16,267 nucleotides of DNA from an uncultured Flavobacteriaceae bacterium (GCA_913020685.1 CAJWAY010000020.1:1-16267); one strand, 5' to 3'; numbered from the stretch's first letter, positions 6,918 through 15,000 are shown. Numbers and translations are program-made. The notes: generated by a model from the sequence alone, not told the origin.

Positions 6918-8753
6918 ATGTGTTTTTTAAGAATGTTCATTAATCGAGTGATCTTTCTTTTGCTTCTTGCCGTGATTATTTTTTCATGTGATAAAGAATA
7001 TCATGCTGCCGGTTCCGGACTTTTACTTCCAACCTCTCTGATTTCCAAAAAATTTGAGGCACCCGTATATTCTTATCAGAATAAGGTTAATTATTTTCAG
7101 ACCGATGGATTGCCATTAGCTCAGTTGGGTAGAATCAATCTACCTGGCTTGGGTACTACTGAAGCCGACATAACTACAAAGCTTGTAGCTTCTCAAAACC
7201 CTGTATTTGGAAATTTTACTCAAAAAAAAGAGGATGAAGGGGATGATAATAATGCGGCAGTAATTGACGAAAAAGAAACCGTAACGCAGGTTTATCTTGA
7301 AATCCCTTTTTATAACAATACCAATGACAAAGATGGCGATGGTGTAATTGATGCTCTAGATCTTGACCCCAATGATAGAGATAGCGATAGTGATGGAGAC
7401 GGCCTAAGCGACTCCAATGAAACTATTAATAACACTAATCCCCTTAGTAAAGACAGTGATGGTGATGGTATTTTGGATGACGTTGATCTAGACAATAAAA
7501 CATACGACAATGAGAATAAAACCTATCAGGTAGATTCTATTTATGGAAATCACAATACTCGATTTAATCTGAAGGTATTTGAACTTAAATATTTTTTATC
7601 AAAATATGATCCCGCAGTTGAATTTCAAAAACAATCTAAATTTTATTCCAATACAGATTATTTTGAAAAAGGGTTCTATGGAGAAAAACTTTACGATGAT
7701 TTTTACCAGCTCAATTTTGATGAGTTGCGCTTCAATTATATTGAAGACGATCCTGATACCGAGGATATAGATGAGCGAGAAACCGTAGAAACTCGTTTGA
7801 CCCCAAGAATCAGAGTTCCACTAAATAAAGCTTTTTTTCAAGAAAAGATCCTTGACCAGGAAGGGGGAAGTGTTTTTTCAAATGATGATAATTTTTCCAA
7901 GCACCTGCGTGGACTGATTATAAAGACTGAGAATTTTGATGATGACTTGTATATGTTATTAGATATCAGAAATGCAAGAATTACAATTGAATACGAATAT
8001 GATGAAGTAGATACCAATGGTACAGCAAATGATACCTCTGATGATACCAAAGAGAGGAAGTCAAAAACTTTTCTGCTAAATTTTGGAATGAACTTCAATA
8101 CCATAAGAGATAAAAATGTAAACTTATCTATTGATAAAGAGATTAATGATAGTCAAACTCAGAGGGCTTCAAAGCAAATTTTTCTAAGTGGAAATGGATT
8201 GTTTTCTACGTTGAAACTATTTGAAGGGCTGGACCAACAAGGAAAAGAAATATTAGAGGATTTAAAAGGCAAGAATTTCATAATCAATGAGGCTAATTTG
8301 TCACTATATATTGATCAGGATTCATATAGCTCAATTAACAAATCTCAATTTCCTGATAGGCTCTATCTTTATAAATACGATAATGGTGAACCACTTTCTG
8401 ATTTTAGTATAGATAACTCGGTAAATAATAACATAAGAAATAGAAATAAATTTATTTACGGAGGAATTTTGGAGTTGAATGATGCTAACATACCTTATCG
8501 TTATAAATTCAAAATAACGGATCATATCAACAATCTTATTACTAAGGACTCGGCCAACGTGAGATTAGGTCTTGTACCCTTAAATGGACTGAATTTTGTT
8601 AACACCAGAAGAGCACGAGCTGTTAATCAAAAAATGATAAATTACCCAATCACTGCGGTGCTTAATCCCAGAGGAGTAATATTACACGGCTCAGGTAGTC
8701 AAAATCACCCAAATGGGGGATTAAAGTTAGAGATCTTCTATACAGAGTATTAG
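6918..8753 (+). CDS. DUF4270 family lipoprotein with thrombospondin type 3 repeats
   Basis: This is an exported lipoprotein of 611 residues. The N-terminus has Arg followed by a Leu/Ile/Val-rich core and the lipobox-like 'IIFSC' with C24. The 'DKE' after the Cys loosely resembles the acidic lipoprotein export signals described for surface lipoproteins of Bacteroidota, so surface exposure is possible. An alternative start at 6933 (residue 6) gives a more standard 19-residue signal and may be the real one. The remainder looks like DUF4270: 'QVYLEIPFY' (124-132), 'DSIYGN' after the repeat cassette, 'FNLKVFELKYFLSKYDP', 'YSSINKSQFPDRLYLY', and a C-terminal 'NPRGVILHGS' with a closing 'LKLEIFYTEY'. 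Residues 137-191 carry three DxDxDG repeats. Function is unknown; the domain looks beta-rich. It lies 3 bp after the GT5-like gene. Confidence 0.85.
   Translation: MCFLRMFINRVIFLLLLAVIIFSCDKEYHAAGSGLLLPTSLISKKFEAPVYSYQNKVNYFQTDGLPLAQLGRINLPGLGTTEADITTKLVASQNPVFGNFTQKKEDEGDDNNAAVIDEKETVTQVYLEIPFYNNTNDKDGDGVIDALDLDPNDRDSDSDGDGLSDSNETINNTNPLSKDSDGDGILDDVDLDNKTYDNENKTYQVDSIYGNHNTRFNLKVFELKYFLSKYDPAVEFQKQSKFYSNTDYFEKGFYGEKLYDDFYQLNFDELRFNYIEDDPDTEDIDERETVETRLTPRIRVPLNKAFFQEKILDQEGGSVFSNDDNFSKHLRGLIIKTENFDDDLYMLLDIRNARITIEYEYDEVDTNGTANDTSDDTKERKSKTFLLNFGMNFNTIRDKNVNLSIDKEINDSQTQRASKQIFLSGNGLFSTLKLFEGLDQQGKEILEDLKGKNFIINEANLSLYIDQDSYSSINKSQFPDRLYLYKYDNGEPLSDFSIDNSVNNNIRNRNKFIYGGILELNDANIPYRYKFKITDHINNLITKDSANVRLGLVPLNGLNFVNTRRARAVNQKMINYPITAVLNPRGVILHGSGSQNHPNGGLKLEIFYTEY
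7326..7490 (+). repeat. Three thrombospondin type 3 / calcium-type aspartate repeats
   Basis: Within the DUF4270 protein, residues 137-191 contain 'DKDGDGVIDALDLDP', 'DSDSDGDGLSDSNE' and 'KDSDGDGILDDVD'. The pattern DxDxDGxxD with a trailing acidic residue is that of thrombospondin type 3 repeats, which bind calcium in known examples. They sit between the beta segments 'VYLEIPFY' and 'YQVDSIYGN'. The DNA is repetitive too (GATGG-GATGG units), so unit number could change by recombination or slippage. Confidence 0.85.
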
Positions 8754-8917
8754 GTATAAGACTTTCAAAGTAGATAACTTGCGATACAATTCATTTATAA
8801 AATATAGTTAAAAATTATTATTTTTTAATAATCAATAATAAAAAACTATTTACATTGCTTACTAAAACTAAATCTAATCATTTTAACTTGCTTTAATAGC
8901 TATATAATAGATAAATA
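8754..8917. other. Convergent intergenic region with weak AT hairpin
   Basis: These 164 bases separate the ends of the DUF4270 and plsC-like genes. The only structure I see is an all-AT inverted repeat, ATTATTA (8814-8820), five T, TAATAAT (8826-8832), with nearby A and T runs. It could act as a poor bidirectional terminator, but a stem without GC pairs is weak evidence. No small ORF is convincing. Confidence 0.35.
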
Positions 8918-9958
8918 CTATTGTAAATACTTTAATGATAATATTTGTCTAATATATAGGAATCCAATGCAACACAATTTAACAATTATTCCTATTTTCC
9001 AACCCCATAATATACCCACAGTAATTAAAATACCTGTCCACCAAAAGAGAAATAATATTAAACCTGCACTTAACTTAATTGAGCTGTGAAAAACAACATC
9101 ATCAAAAAGTTTCAGGATTTTTTTGATCACAAATAATGGTGGCAGGTTGGGTATTGAGAGCAATTTTATCAACGCTTTAATAAGTTTAATATTCTTCAAT
9201 GTCTCTTTTGGGGATAGACTTTTATAGAGAATACCTTTTTTTAAATCATAGAATGATTTTTTGGTATTGAGACTGTGAATAAGTTTTTTTCTATCTTCAT
9301 AATGCTCATCTTTTTTGGGAAGCCACATGCATTTTTCCATACTTAACCTTAAGCATGTTTTAATATCGTTGATTAGTTTGGGTTTCTTATCAATTGTTCC
9401 GATGAAGGTTTTGACTGAAATGGCCTTACCAAAAACCAAATGCAGATCACAAAACGGTTTTCTTTTGTGGCCATAATTTATTCCTACCGGTACAATGTAG
9501 ATTGGGTTGTCAGAATTTTCTTGGGCTTCATATGCTAATCGACTGCTACCTTTTGAAAGGGACTGAAGGTAGAATTCATCATGGTGTGCAGCTTCAGAAA
9601 ACATCATTATCCATTGATTCTTTGAGAGCAAATTTTTACACTGCTTAAAGGTGGCTTCATTTTTTTTAAGGTTGGCAAAACCATTTCTAATTCTATATAC
9701 TGGAAGCATATTTAAAGCATCCATAAACCATTGTAGCGGACCACCAAAAACATCACTACGTGTTAAAGATGTTATTGGCCTCTTTATATTACACCCTACT
9801 AAAAGTGGATCCAAAAAAGCTCCCTGGTGATTGGGTGAAAACAAAACTCCACCATTCATTGGGATATTTTCCCGTCCATAAATTTTAATTCTCCTGAAAT
9901 AACAATAAATGGTGAATTTGATTGTGAATTTGATGAAGTAGTAAAAGAGTTTCTTCAT
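8918..9958 (-). CDS. PlsC-family glycerolipid acyltransferase (1-acylglycerol-3-phosphate or glycerol-3-phosphate acyltransferase-like)
   Basis: This is a membrane-associated acyltransferase of the PlsC (LPLAT) superfamily, which transfers acyl groups to glycerol phosphate or lysophosphatidate. Motif I is 'NHQGAFLD' (43-50), with H44 and D50 spaced H-x5-D rather than the usual H-x4-D; the longer spacing also occurs in GPT2/SCT1-like acyltransferases. Motif II is 'LPVYRIRNG' (85-93). Motif III reads 'FSEAAHHDE' (120-128) where FPEG is typical. Motif IV is 'IVPVGINYG' (about 155-163). A basic linker is followed by two hydrophobic segments near the C-terminus (roughly 296-318 and 321-336), making the 346-residue protein longer than ordinary PlsC (~240). 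Substrate choice cannot be read from sequence. It diverges from an acyl-CoA synthetase gene, a plausible supplier of its acyl donor. Confidence 0.85.
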   Translation of the reverse strand: MKKLFYYFIKFTIKFTIYCYFRRIKIYGRENIPMNGGVLFSPNHQGAFLDPLLVGCNIKRPITSLTRSDVFGGPLQWFMDALNMLPVYRIRNGFANLKKNEATFKQCKNLLSKNQWIMMFSEAAHHDEFYLQSLSKGSSRLAYEAQENSDNPIYIVPVGINYGHKRKPFCDLHLVFGKAISVKTFIGTIDKKPKLINDIKTCLRLSMEKCMWLPKKDEHYEDRKKLIHSLNTKKSFYDLKKGILYKSLSPKETLKNIKLIKALIKLLSIPNLPPLFVIKKILKLFDDVVFHSSIKLSAGLILFLFWWTGILITVGILWGWKIGIIVKLCCIGFLYIRQILSLKYLQ

Positions 9959-9993
9959 TGACTAGAAAGTGATTTACTTTTAAAGATATGCAT

Positions 9994-10001
9994 CAAATAT
10001 T
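9994..10001 (-). promoter_or_regulatory. Candidate -7 element for the plsC-like gene
   Basis: On the minus strand this reads AATATTTG, one mismatch from TAnnTTTG, 35 bases upstream of the start at 9958. A TTTG lies 15 bases further upstream, somewhat closer than the usual spacing of about 19. The rest of the divergent region (9959-10173, 215 bp) is AT-rich, with no convincing promoter for the plus-strand gene and no small gene. Confidence 0.3.
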
Positions 10002-10173
10002 ACCCTAAACGATCAACAAATTATAAAAAATAAATTGAAAGCTTCTCCACAGATCAAAGGGATTAAATATTGATTTTATTTATTTTAACTATATTGAAGA
10101 TTCTGCAATTCATCTGTAAATAAGTTGATTGACTATTTATTTTGAAAACTAAATTATAAAAACCAAAAAAAAG

Positions 10174-11850
10174 ATGAGTAATAATGAATGTTTTGATTTT
10201 AAATTTTATGAGTGGGAAAAGAAGTTCCATGATCGTCCTTTTCTGAGACAGCCTTTTGGTGACCAATGGGAAGAGTATACTTGGGCTGAGGTAGGAAAAA
10301 TGGCAAGAAAACTTGCCACGGGACTCAAATCAATTGGCCTTAGGGATAACGCCCATATTGGGCTAATATCAAAAAATTGTAGAGAATGGATCATTGCTGA
10401 CATGGCCATAATGATGGCAGGCTATGTTTCTGTACCTTTTTTCCCCTCTCTCAAGGGAGAAGAGTTAAAATATTTACTGGATTTTGGTGATGTTGACCTT
10501 CTGTTTGTTGGCAAAATTGAGACTTGGGATGACATAGAAAGTCATCTTCCCAATGAATTTCCACTAATAAGGTTTCCTCATTACAAAAGTTGTTCTGTCG
10601 TTGATAGAGGAGAGGAGTGGTTTGATTTTATCAATAAATTTGATCCCTTGCAAGAAATACATGTTCCAAAACTTACTGATTTGTGGACTATTATTTTTAC
10701 TTCCGGTACCACAGGGAATCCCAAAGGAGTAGAGTTGTCCTATTTGGCACTGGATTCCACCAAAATCATTACCGAACAGGTCAATCCACTAAAGATAGAT
10801 TTTTCAGGAAATAATGACTTCATTTCATATTTACCACTAAATCATATTGCGGAGCGAGTTGTCGTAGAGCATGTTTGCCTTCGTTTTGGAGGAACTATCT
10901 CTTTTGTTGAGTCGTTAGATACTTTTGCAACTAACCTGAAAGAGATTCAACCTCATGTATTTTTTGCAGCACCAAGGATATGGACTAAATTTCAAATGGG
11001 GATTTTGGCAAAAATTCCTCAAACTAAACTAGACGTTTTACTTAAAATACCCCTTGTTTCTAAACTGATCAAACGAAAATTAAAAAAGAATCTTGGATTG
11101 AGTAGAGCCAGATCTACCGTTTCTGGTTCAGCTCCATTACAACTATCTATCATAGAATGGTTTAAGAAAGTAGATATTTTTATTACAAATGGATACGGAA
11201 TGACTGAAAATTGTGCTATTTGTACCCAAGTAGATGGTCGAGACTTCAATAAATTAGATTCTGTTGGGAAACCTCAATGTGGAGTAGAGGTCAGTGTAGA
11301 TCCAAAAACCGAAGAGGTTCTTATGCGAGGTCCATTTGTAATGGATGGATATTACAAAAATGAAAAAATGACTAATGAAACTCTTATAGATGGTTGGCTT
11401 CACACAGGAGATAAAGGTTATTTGGACAAAGAAAATTATCTCTACATTACGGGTAGGGTAGCTGATAGCTTTAAAACCTCTAAGGGGAAATTTATTGAGC
11501 CTCTAATTTTGGAAAAAGACTTCGGATCCATAAAGGAGTTGGAGGAAGTATGTATTACAGGTTTAGGTTTACCCCAACCCATCGCATTGGCACAACTCTC
11601 AGAAATTGGTAAAGCTCTTCCCAATGAGGAAATTATTTCCCTTTTGGAGGAAAAATTGCTAGAAATCAATTCAAAACTCGAAAATTATAAAAAAATTTCT
11701 ACCCTAGTTTTGGCCAAGGAACAATGGACGGAACAAAACAAGATTTTGGGGCCCACTCTAAAAATTAAAAGAGGAAATTTAGAAAAAATGTACCGCAAAA
11801 AATATAAACACTGGCAAGAAGACCTCAAGACCGTTTTATTCGAAAAGTAG
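10174..11850 (+). CDS. Long-chain acyl-CoA synthetase (AMP-binding, FadD/FAA1-like)
   Basis: The enzyme activates fatty acids in two steps, through an acyl-adenylate, to acyl-CoA. The 558 residues show the ANL-superfamily motifs in order: P-loop 'TSGTTGNPKG' (176-185), 'YLPLNHIAER' (219-228) typical of long-chain synthetases, 'NGYGMTEN' (339-346), 'DGWLHTGDKGYLD' (406-418), the hinge 'ITGRVADSFKTSKGKFIEP' (425-443), and the C-terminal 'LGPTLKIKRGNLEKMY' with the candidate catalytic lysines K530/K532. 'FKTSKGKFIEP' in the hinge points to the FAA1-type long-chain branch rather than acetyl-CoA synthetases. No signal peptide is seen. The start at 10174 gives a natural N-terminus before 'FDFKFYEWEKKF'. 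The divergent neighbour is a glycerolipid acyltransferase, consistent with use of exogenous or recycled fatty acids in membrane lipids. No close gene follows in the same unit: the receptor is 82 bp on. Confidence 0.93.
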   Translation: MSNNECFDFKFYEWEKKFHDRPFLRQPFGDQWEEYTWAEVGKMARKLATGLKSIGLRDNAHIGLISKNCREWIIADMAIMMAGYVSVPFFPSLKGEELKYLLDFGDVDLLFVGKIETWDDIESHLPNEFPLIRFPHYKSCSVVDRGEEWFDFINKFDPLQEIHVPKLTDLWTIIFTSGTTGNPKGVELSYLALDSTKIITEQVNPLKIDFSGNNDFISYLPLNHIAERVVVEHVCLRFGGTISFVESLDTFATNLKEIQPHVFFAAPRIWTKFQMGILAKIPQTKLDVLLKIPLVSKLIKRKLKKNLGLSRARSTVSGSAPLQLSIIEWFKKVDIFITNGYGMTENCAICTQVDGRDFNKLDSVGKPQCGVEVSVDPKTEEVLMRGPFVMDGYYKNEKMTNETLIDGWLHTGDKGYLDKENYLYITGRVADSFKTSKGKFIEPLILEKDFGSIKELEEVCITGLGLPQPIALAQLSEIGKALPNEEIISLLEEKLLEINSKLENYKKISTLVLAKEQWTEQNKILGPTLKIKRGNLEKMYRKKYKHWQEDLKTVLFEK

Positions 11851-11858
11851 TATATTTA
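11851..11858 (+). promoter_or_regulatory. Candidate -7 element for the TonB-dependent receptor gene
   Basis: TATATTTA, one mismatch from TAnnTTTG, begins on the first base after the acyl-CoA synthetase stop codon. It would give a leader of about 70 bases before the ATG at 11933. A -33 TTG is not evident, only a T run at 11834-11837. Confidence 0.35.
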
Positions 11859-11875
11859 CCTCAAAAACAAACATA

Positions 11876-11891
11876 TGGGTGATTACACCCA
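11876..11891 (+). promoter_or_regulatory. Inverted repeat in the leader of the TonB-dependent receptor gene
   Basis: TGGGTG, ATTA, CACCCA is a perfect 6-bp stem with a 4-base loop, GC-rich for this region. It lies 41 bases before the receptor start. No T run follows, so it is not a standard intrinsic terminator. It could be an operator or an RNA hairpin in the leader. Confidence 0.4.
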
Positions 11892-11932
11892 CGTCCAAAG
11901 ACAGACTATATCAAAACTAAAACAATAATTTA

Positions 11933-14827
11933 ATGAAAACAAAAACGCTATTCAAAGGAATAATTTTAATGAGTACCATGCTCCTATTAAACATTATTCA
12001 AGCTCAGACAACAATTAATGGTTCTGTTGTCGACGAGGAAACAAATCAGCCACTCCCAGGTGTAAACATTGTCGTAAAGGGTACTTTCACTGGAGTTTCT
12101 GCCGACTTTGATGGAAATTTCACAATAACTACAGAAGAAGAACTTCCTATTACATTAGAAGTTAGTTATTTGGGGTTTGCAACTAAATCAATTGAAGTAA
12201 CTTCGGCTGGCTCCGCGATTAATATTTTACTTTCTCCAGGTGCTGATTCACTTGACGAGATAGTTGTTGCTGCTTCTAGGTTTGCTCAGCGAATTTTTGA
12301 ATCTCCTATCACAGTTGAAAAGTTTAGTGCAAAACAAATCCAACAAACTCCTTCTGCTGACTTTTTTAATGGTCTAGAAAATGTAAAGGGTATTCAACTC
12401 CAACAAGGGGGTCTTTTTTTAAATCAAGTTGTAACCCGAGGTTTTGCTACAGTTTATAATGAAGGTTTTGTAACCCTAGTTGATATGATGAACAATATGT
12501 CTCCATTATTTGGTTTTGCAATGGGGAATTTGGTTGGTTTAAACGAACTTGATGTTCAAAGCGTTGAGGTTATACCAGGACCAGCCTCTGCATTGTATGG
12601 AGCTGATGCCTATAAAGGAATCATGTTTTTGAACAGTAAAAATCCTTTTGAACACGAAGGTATAAGTGCTTACTACAGAACCGGGGTAACCGATCAAGAA
12701 GTAGCAGGTCAAAACATGTTTACAGACATTGGAGTTAGACTAGCTACAAAACTTGGCGATAAGTGGGCCATTAAGGCCTCTTTAAATCACAAAAAAGGAA
12801 CGGAATGGATGCCAGCTGACTATTCTCACCAAGCAATCCCGGGTCAAGAAGTGAATCCTTCTTATTCTAACACAGCCCCAGATTATAATGGTCTTAATAT
12901 TTATGGAGAACGACTCTTTCCAAGCTCTAACACATGGGGTCTTGTGGGTTTATTGAATCCTGCTGCATCAGCACTAGCTGCGGCGGCTCCCAACTATTTT
13001 GATGATGTGATGAGTACAGGTTATCAGGATAGTGATATGATTTCAAATAATGCAGAAAATTCCAAAGGGATGTTTGCAATTCACTTCAGACCAAGTGAAA
13101 AAACCGAAGTTAGTCTTACTTCTCTAATTGGTAGAGGGGATTCTCCTCTTCAAGGATTTGGAAGATATTCAATGAGAAATATTCAAATCGAACAGCACAA
13201 ACTACAAATCGACAGTGGAAGACTTAATTTCAGATCATACTATACAAGAGAGCAAGACGGTGATAGTTATCAATTATCTGCTGCTGCTGCCCTAGTTGCG
13301 AATTCTCCCAGTTCAAATATTGCTGACCTTAGTGCTGTAAATTTAGGATCTTTTTCGGGTTATCAAGGATGGTTTGTAAATTACAACCTTACCTATATGG
13401 GGGCTTTGGCTGCCGGGGTAGGTTTAACACCTGATTTTCCAGGGATTCTTGGATTTGTTCAAAATGTAGTCGCACCACATATAATGACAGGTGGAACTGA
13501 CATCAACCAATTATTTTCCTCTGTGGGAGGAACAGGAGCTGCACACAATATGGCCAGAGCAGCTGCAAACCAAGGAATGCTAAAACCTGGAACTGCTGCA
13601 TTTGATCAAGTTTTCCAACAAGCAACATCTCAAAATCTTCCTGTTGTTAATGGAGGAGCTGGTATTTTTGATGACACCAAAACATATAATCATGAATTAA
13701 ATTATGATCTATCTGGTCTTACAGGTGGGATAGACTTCTTAGTTGGAGGATCCATAAGAAATACTGAATTAAATTCCAAAGGAACAATTTACTCCGACCA
13801 AGACGGCCCCATCACATACAGCGAAATGGGAGCTTACGCTCAAGGAGTTACCAAGATATTCAATGATAAAGTAAACCTCACAGGTTCAATTAGATTAGAT
13901 AAACACGAGTTCTTTGATGCCAACTATACTCCTAGAATTGCTGCTTTAGTAAATGTTAATGAAAATCAAAATTTTAGATTATCTTACCAGACAGGTTTCA
14001 GAAACCCTACTAATCAGGATCAGTACATAGGTTTATTTGCCGGAGATGTAACATTGTTGGGAACCTCACCCGATAACATTAGCAGATACAATGGTGTTGT
14101 TGTTTTAAACAATGGTTCGCCATTTCAGTTTACGGGTGATTTTGTATTTAACAACTCCTTTAATGAAGATGGTACAGATGCTAATTTAAAACATGTAAAA
14201 GCAGAGAAAATTACATCGATTGACGTTGGGTACAGGTTTAAAAAGCCGGGGTTAACTTTCGATATTTCTGCCTATTTCAGTGACTATCAAGATAAAATCG
14301 GATCAACCAATGTATATGTGCCTGCACTGATACCAGGAGTCACAATGGCCAACTACAGAGCCTTGGGTCAGTACGCTATTTATCAAGCCGACTCCAACTC
14401 AGATGAAGAATTAAGTACATATGGGATAAGTGCTGAGTTGATCAAAGCTTTATCCAAAAAATTCGTCCTTAATATAGTTTATGATTATAACAAGCTTGAC
14501 TTTACCCCGACTCCTGGATCAAGTTTTGAGGCTGCCTTCAATACTCCTGAGCACAACTTAAAGGCCGGACTGATTGGGAACTTTGATAAACTATCTTTCA
14601 ACCTCTCAAGCAGATATACTTCAGAGTATTATTATGAAGCCTCTTTTGTTGACGGAATGATTGATGCCAGAACAGTTATTGACGCACAAGTTTCTTACCA
14701 AATTCCTTCTTTAAAAGCAATTTTAAAGGTTGGAGGAAATAACTTAGGAGGTAAAGAATATCAAAGTGTGCTTGGTGGTGGAAGAATAGGGTCTATTTAT
14801 TACACTTCCCTTAGTTTTGATTTCTAG
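11933..14827 (+). CDS. TonB-dependent outer-membrane receptor with carboxypeptidase-regulatory-like domain
   Basis: This is a complete outer-membrane, TonB-energised transporter of 964 residues. A signal peptide of about 24 residues ends 'NIIQA' before Q25. A carboxypeptidase-regulatory-like domain (about 27-101) follows, starting 'INGSVVDEETNQPLPGVNI' and containing 'DFDGNF'. Then come a TonB box 'DEIVVAASR' (108-116) and a plug (about 118-238) with 'VEVIPGPASALYGADAYKG'. The rest is the barrel, ending 'YTSLSFDF' with the terminal Phe of outer-membrane barrels. The barrel has long Ala/Gly-rich stretches (about 340-355 and 488-590), probably extracellular loops. There is no SusD gene next to it, so it is not a classical SusCD pair. 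The substrate cannot be inferred. It appears monocistronic: 82 bp from the previous gene and closed by a strong terminator. Confidence 0.93.
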   Translation: MKTKTLFKGIILMSTMLLLNIIQAQTTINGSVVDEETNQPLPGVNIVVKGTFTGVSADFDGNFTITTEEELPITLEVSYLGFATKSIEVTSAGSAINILLSPGADSLDEIVVAASRFAQRIFESPITVEKFSAKQIQQTPSADFFNGLENVKGIQLQQGGLFLNQVVTRGFATVYNEGFVTLVDMMNNMSPLFGFAMGNLVGLNELDVQSVEVIPGPASALYGADAYKGIMFLNSKNPFEHEGISAYYRTGVTDQEVAGQNMFTDIGVRLATKLGDKWAIKASLNHKKGTEWMPADYSHQAIPGQEVNPSYSNTAPDYNGLNIYGERLFPSSNTWGLVGLLNPAASALAAAAPNYFDDVMSTGYQDSDMISNNAENSKGMFAIHFRPSEKTEVSLTSLIGRGDSPLQGFGRYSMRNIQIEQHKLQIDSGRLNFRSYYTREQDGDSYQLSAAAALVANSPSSNIADLSAVNLGSFSGYQGWFVNYNLTYMGALAAGVGLTPDFPGILGFVQNVVAPHIMTGGTDINQLFSSVGGTGAAHNMARAAANQGMLKPGTAAFDQVFQQATSQNLPVVNGGAGIFDDTKTYNHELNYDLSGLTGGIDFLVGGSIRNTELNSKGTIYSDQDGPITYSEMGAYAQGVTKIFNDKVNLTGSIRLDKHEFFDANYTPRIAALVNVNENQNFRLSYQTGFRNPTNQDQYIGLFAGDVTLLGTSPDNISRYNGVVVLNNGSPFQFTGDFVFNNSFNEDGTDANLKHVKAEKITSIDVGYRFKKPGLTFDISAYFSDYQDKIGSTNVYVPALIPGVTMANYRALGQYAIYQADSNSDEELSTYGISAELIKALSKKFVLNIVYDYNKLDFTPTPGSSFEAAFNTPEHNLKAGLIGNFDKLSFNLSSRYTSEYYYEASFVDGMIDARTVIDAQVSYQIPSLKAILKVGGNNLGGKEYQSVLGGGRIGSIYYTSLSFDF

Positions 14828-14848
14828 ACAATACTAAAATTAATCTTT

Positions 14849-14876
14849 AAAAAGAGCCCAATTGGGCTCTTTTTTT
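14849..14876 (+). terminator. Intrinsic terminator after the TonB-dependent receptor gene
   Basis: Bases 14849-14874 form a perfect 26-base palindrome, AAAAAGAGCCCAA paired with its own complement, around a GAGCCCAATTGGGCTC core. A T run through 14876 completes it. It begins 22 bases after the receptor stop codon. Because A and T tracts flank both sides, it could also stop transcription coming from the right. Confidence 0.9.
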
Positions 14877-14941
14877 GCTTTAATGTTAAATAATAAAAAC
14901 ATAAAAACAGCAATAATGTTTTAAATAGAACGCAATCAAAC

Positions 14942-15000
14942 CAAACTTTCATTTCGTTTTCAACAGAGTTTGATAAAATCTTTCAAAGATTTTCTTTTTT
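14942..15000 (+). terminator. Second terminator-like hairpin in the atpD upstream region
   Basis: AAAATCTTT (14975-14983) and AAAGATTTT (14985-14993) are perfect inverted repeats around one base, folding realistically as a 7-bp stem with a 5-base loop, followed by C and six T (14995-15000). Just before it, CAAACT (14942-14947) can pair with AGTTTG (14967-14972). It has terminator form but lies about 100 bases beyond the first terminator with no gene between. The stem is AT-rich, so strength is uncertain. Confidence 0.5.

Noticed and set aside
7310..7510. Ser/Leu-rich 66-residue minus-strand frame
   Set aside because: It is the complement of the Asp/Gly repeat cassette; its regularity comes from the repeats on the plus strand.
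10063..10266. 67-residue minus-strand frame over the start of the acyl-CoA synthetase gene
   Set aside because: It overlaps conserved coding sequence on the other strand and shows no recognisable motif.
11933..14827. SusC of a SusCD glycan-uptake pair
   Set aside because: No SusD-like lipoprotein gene follows; the gene is closed by a terminator and the next gene is atpD.
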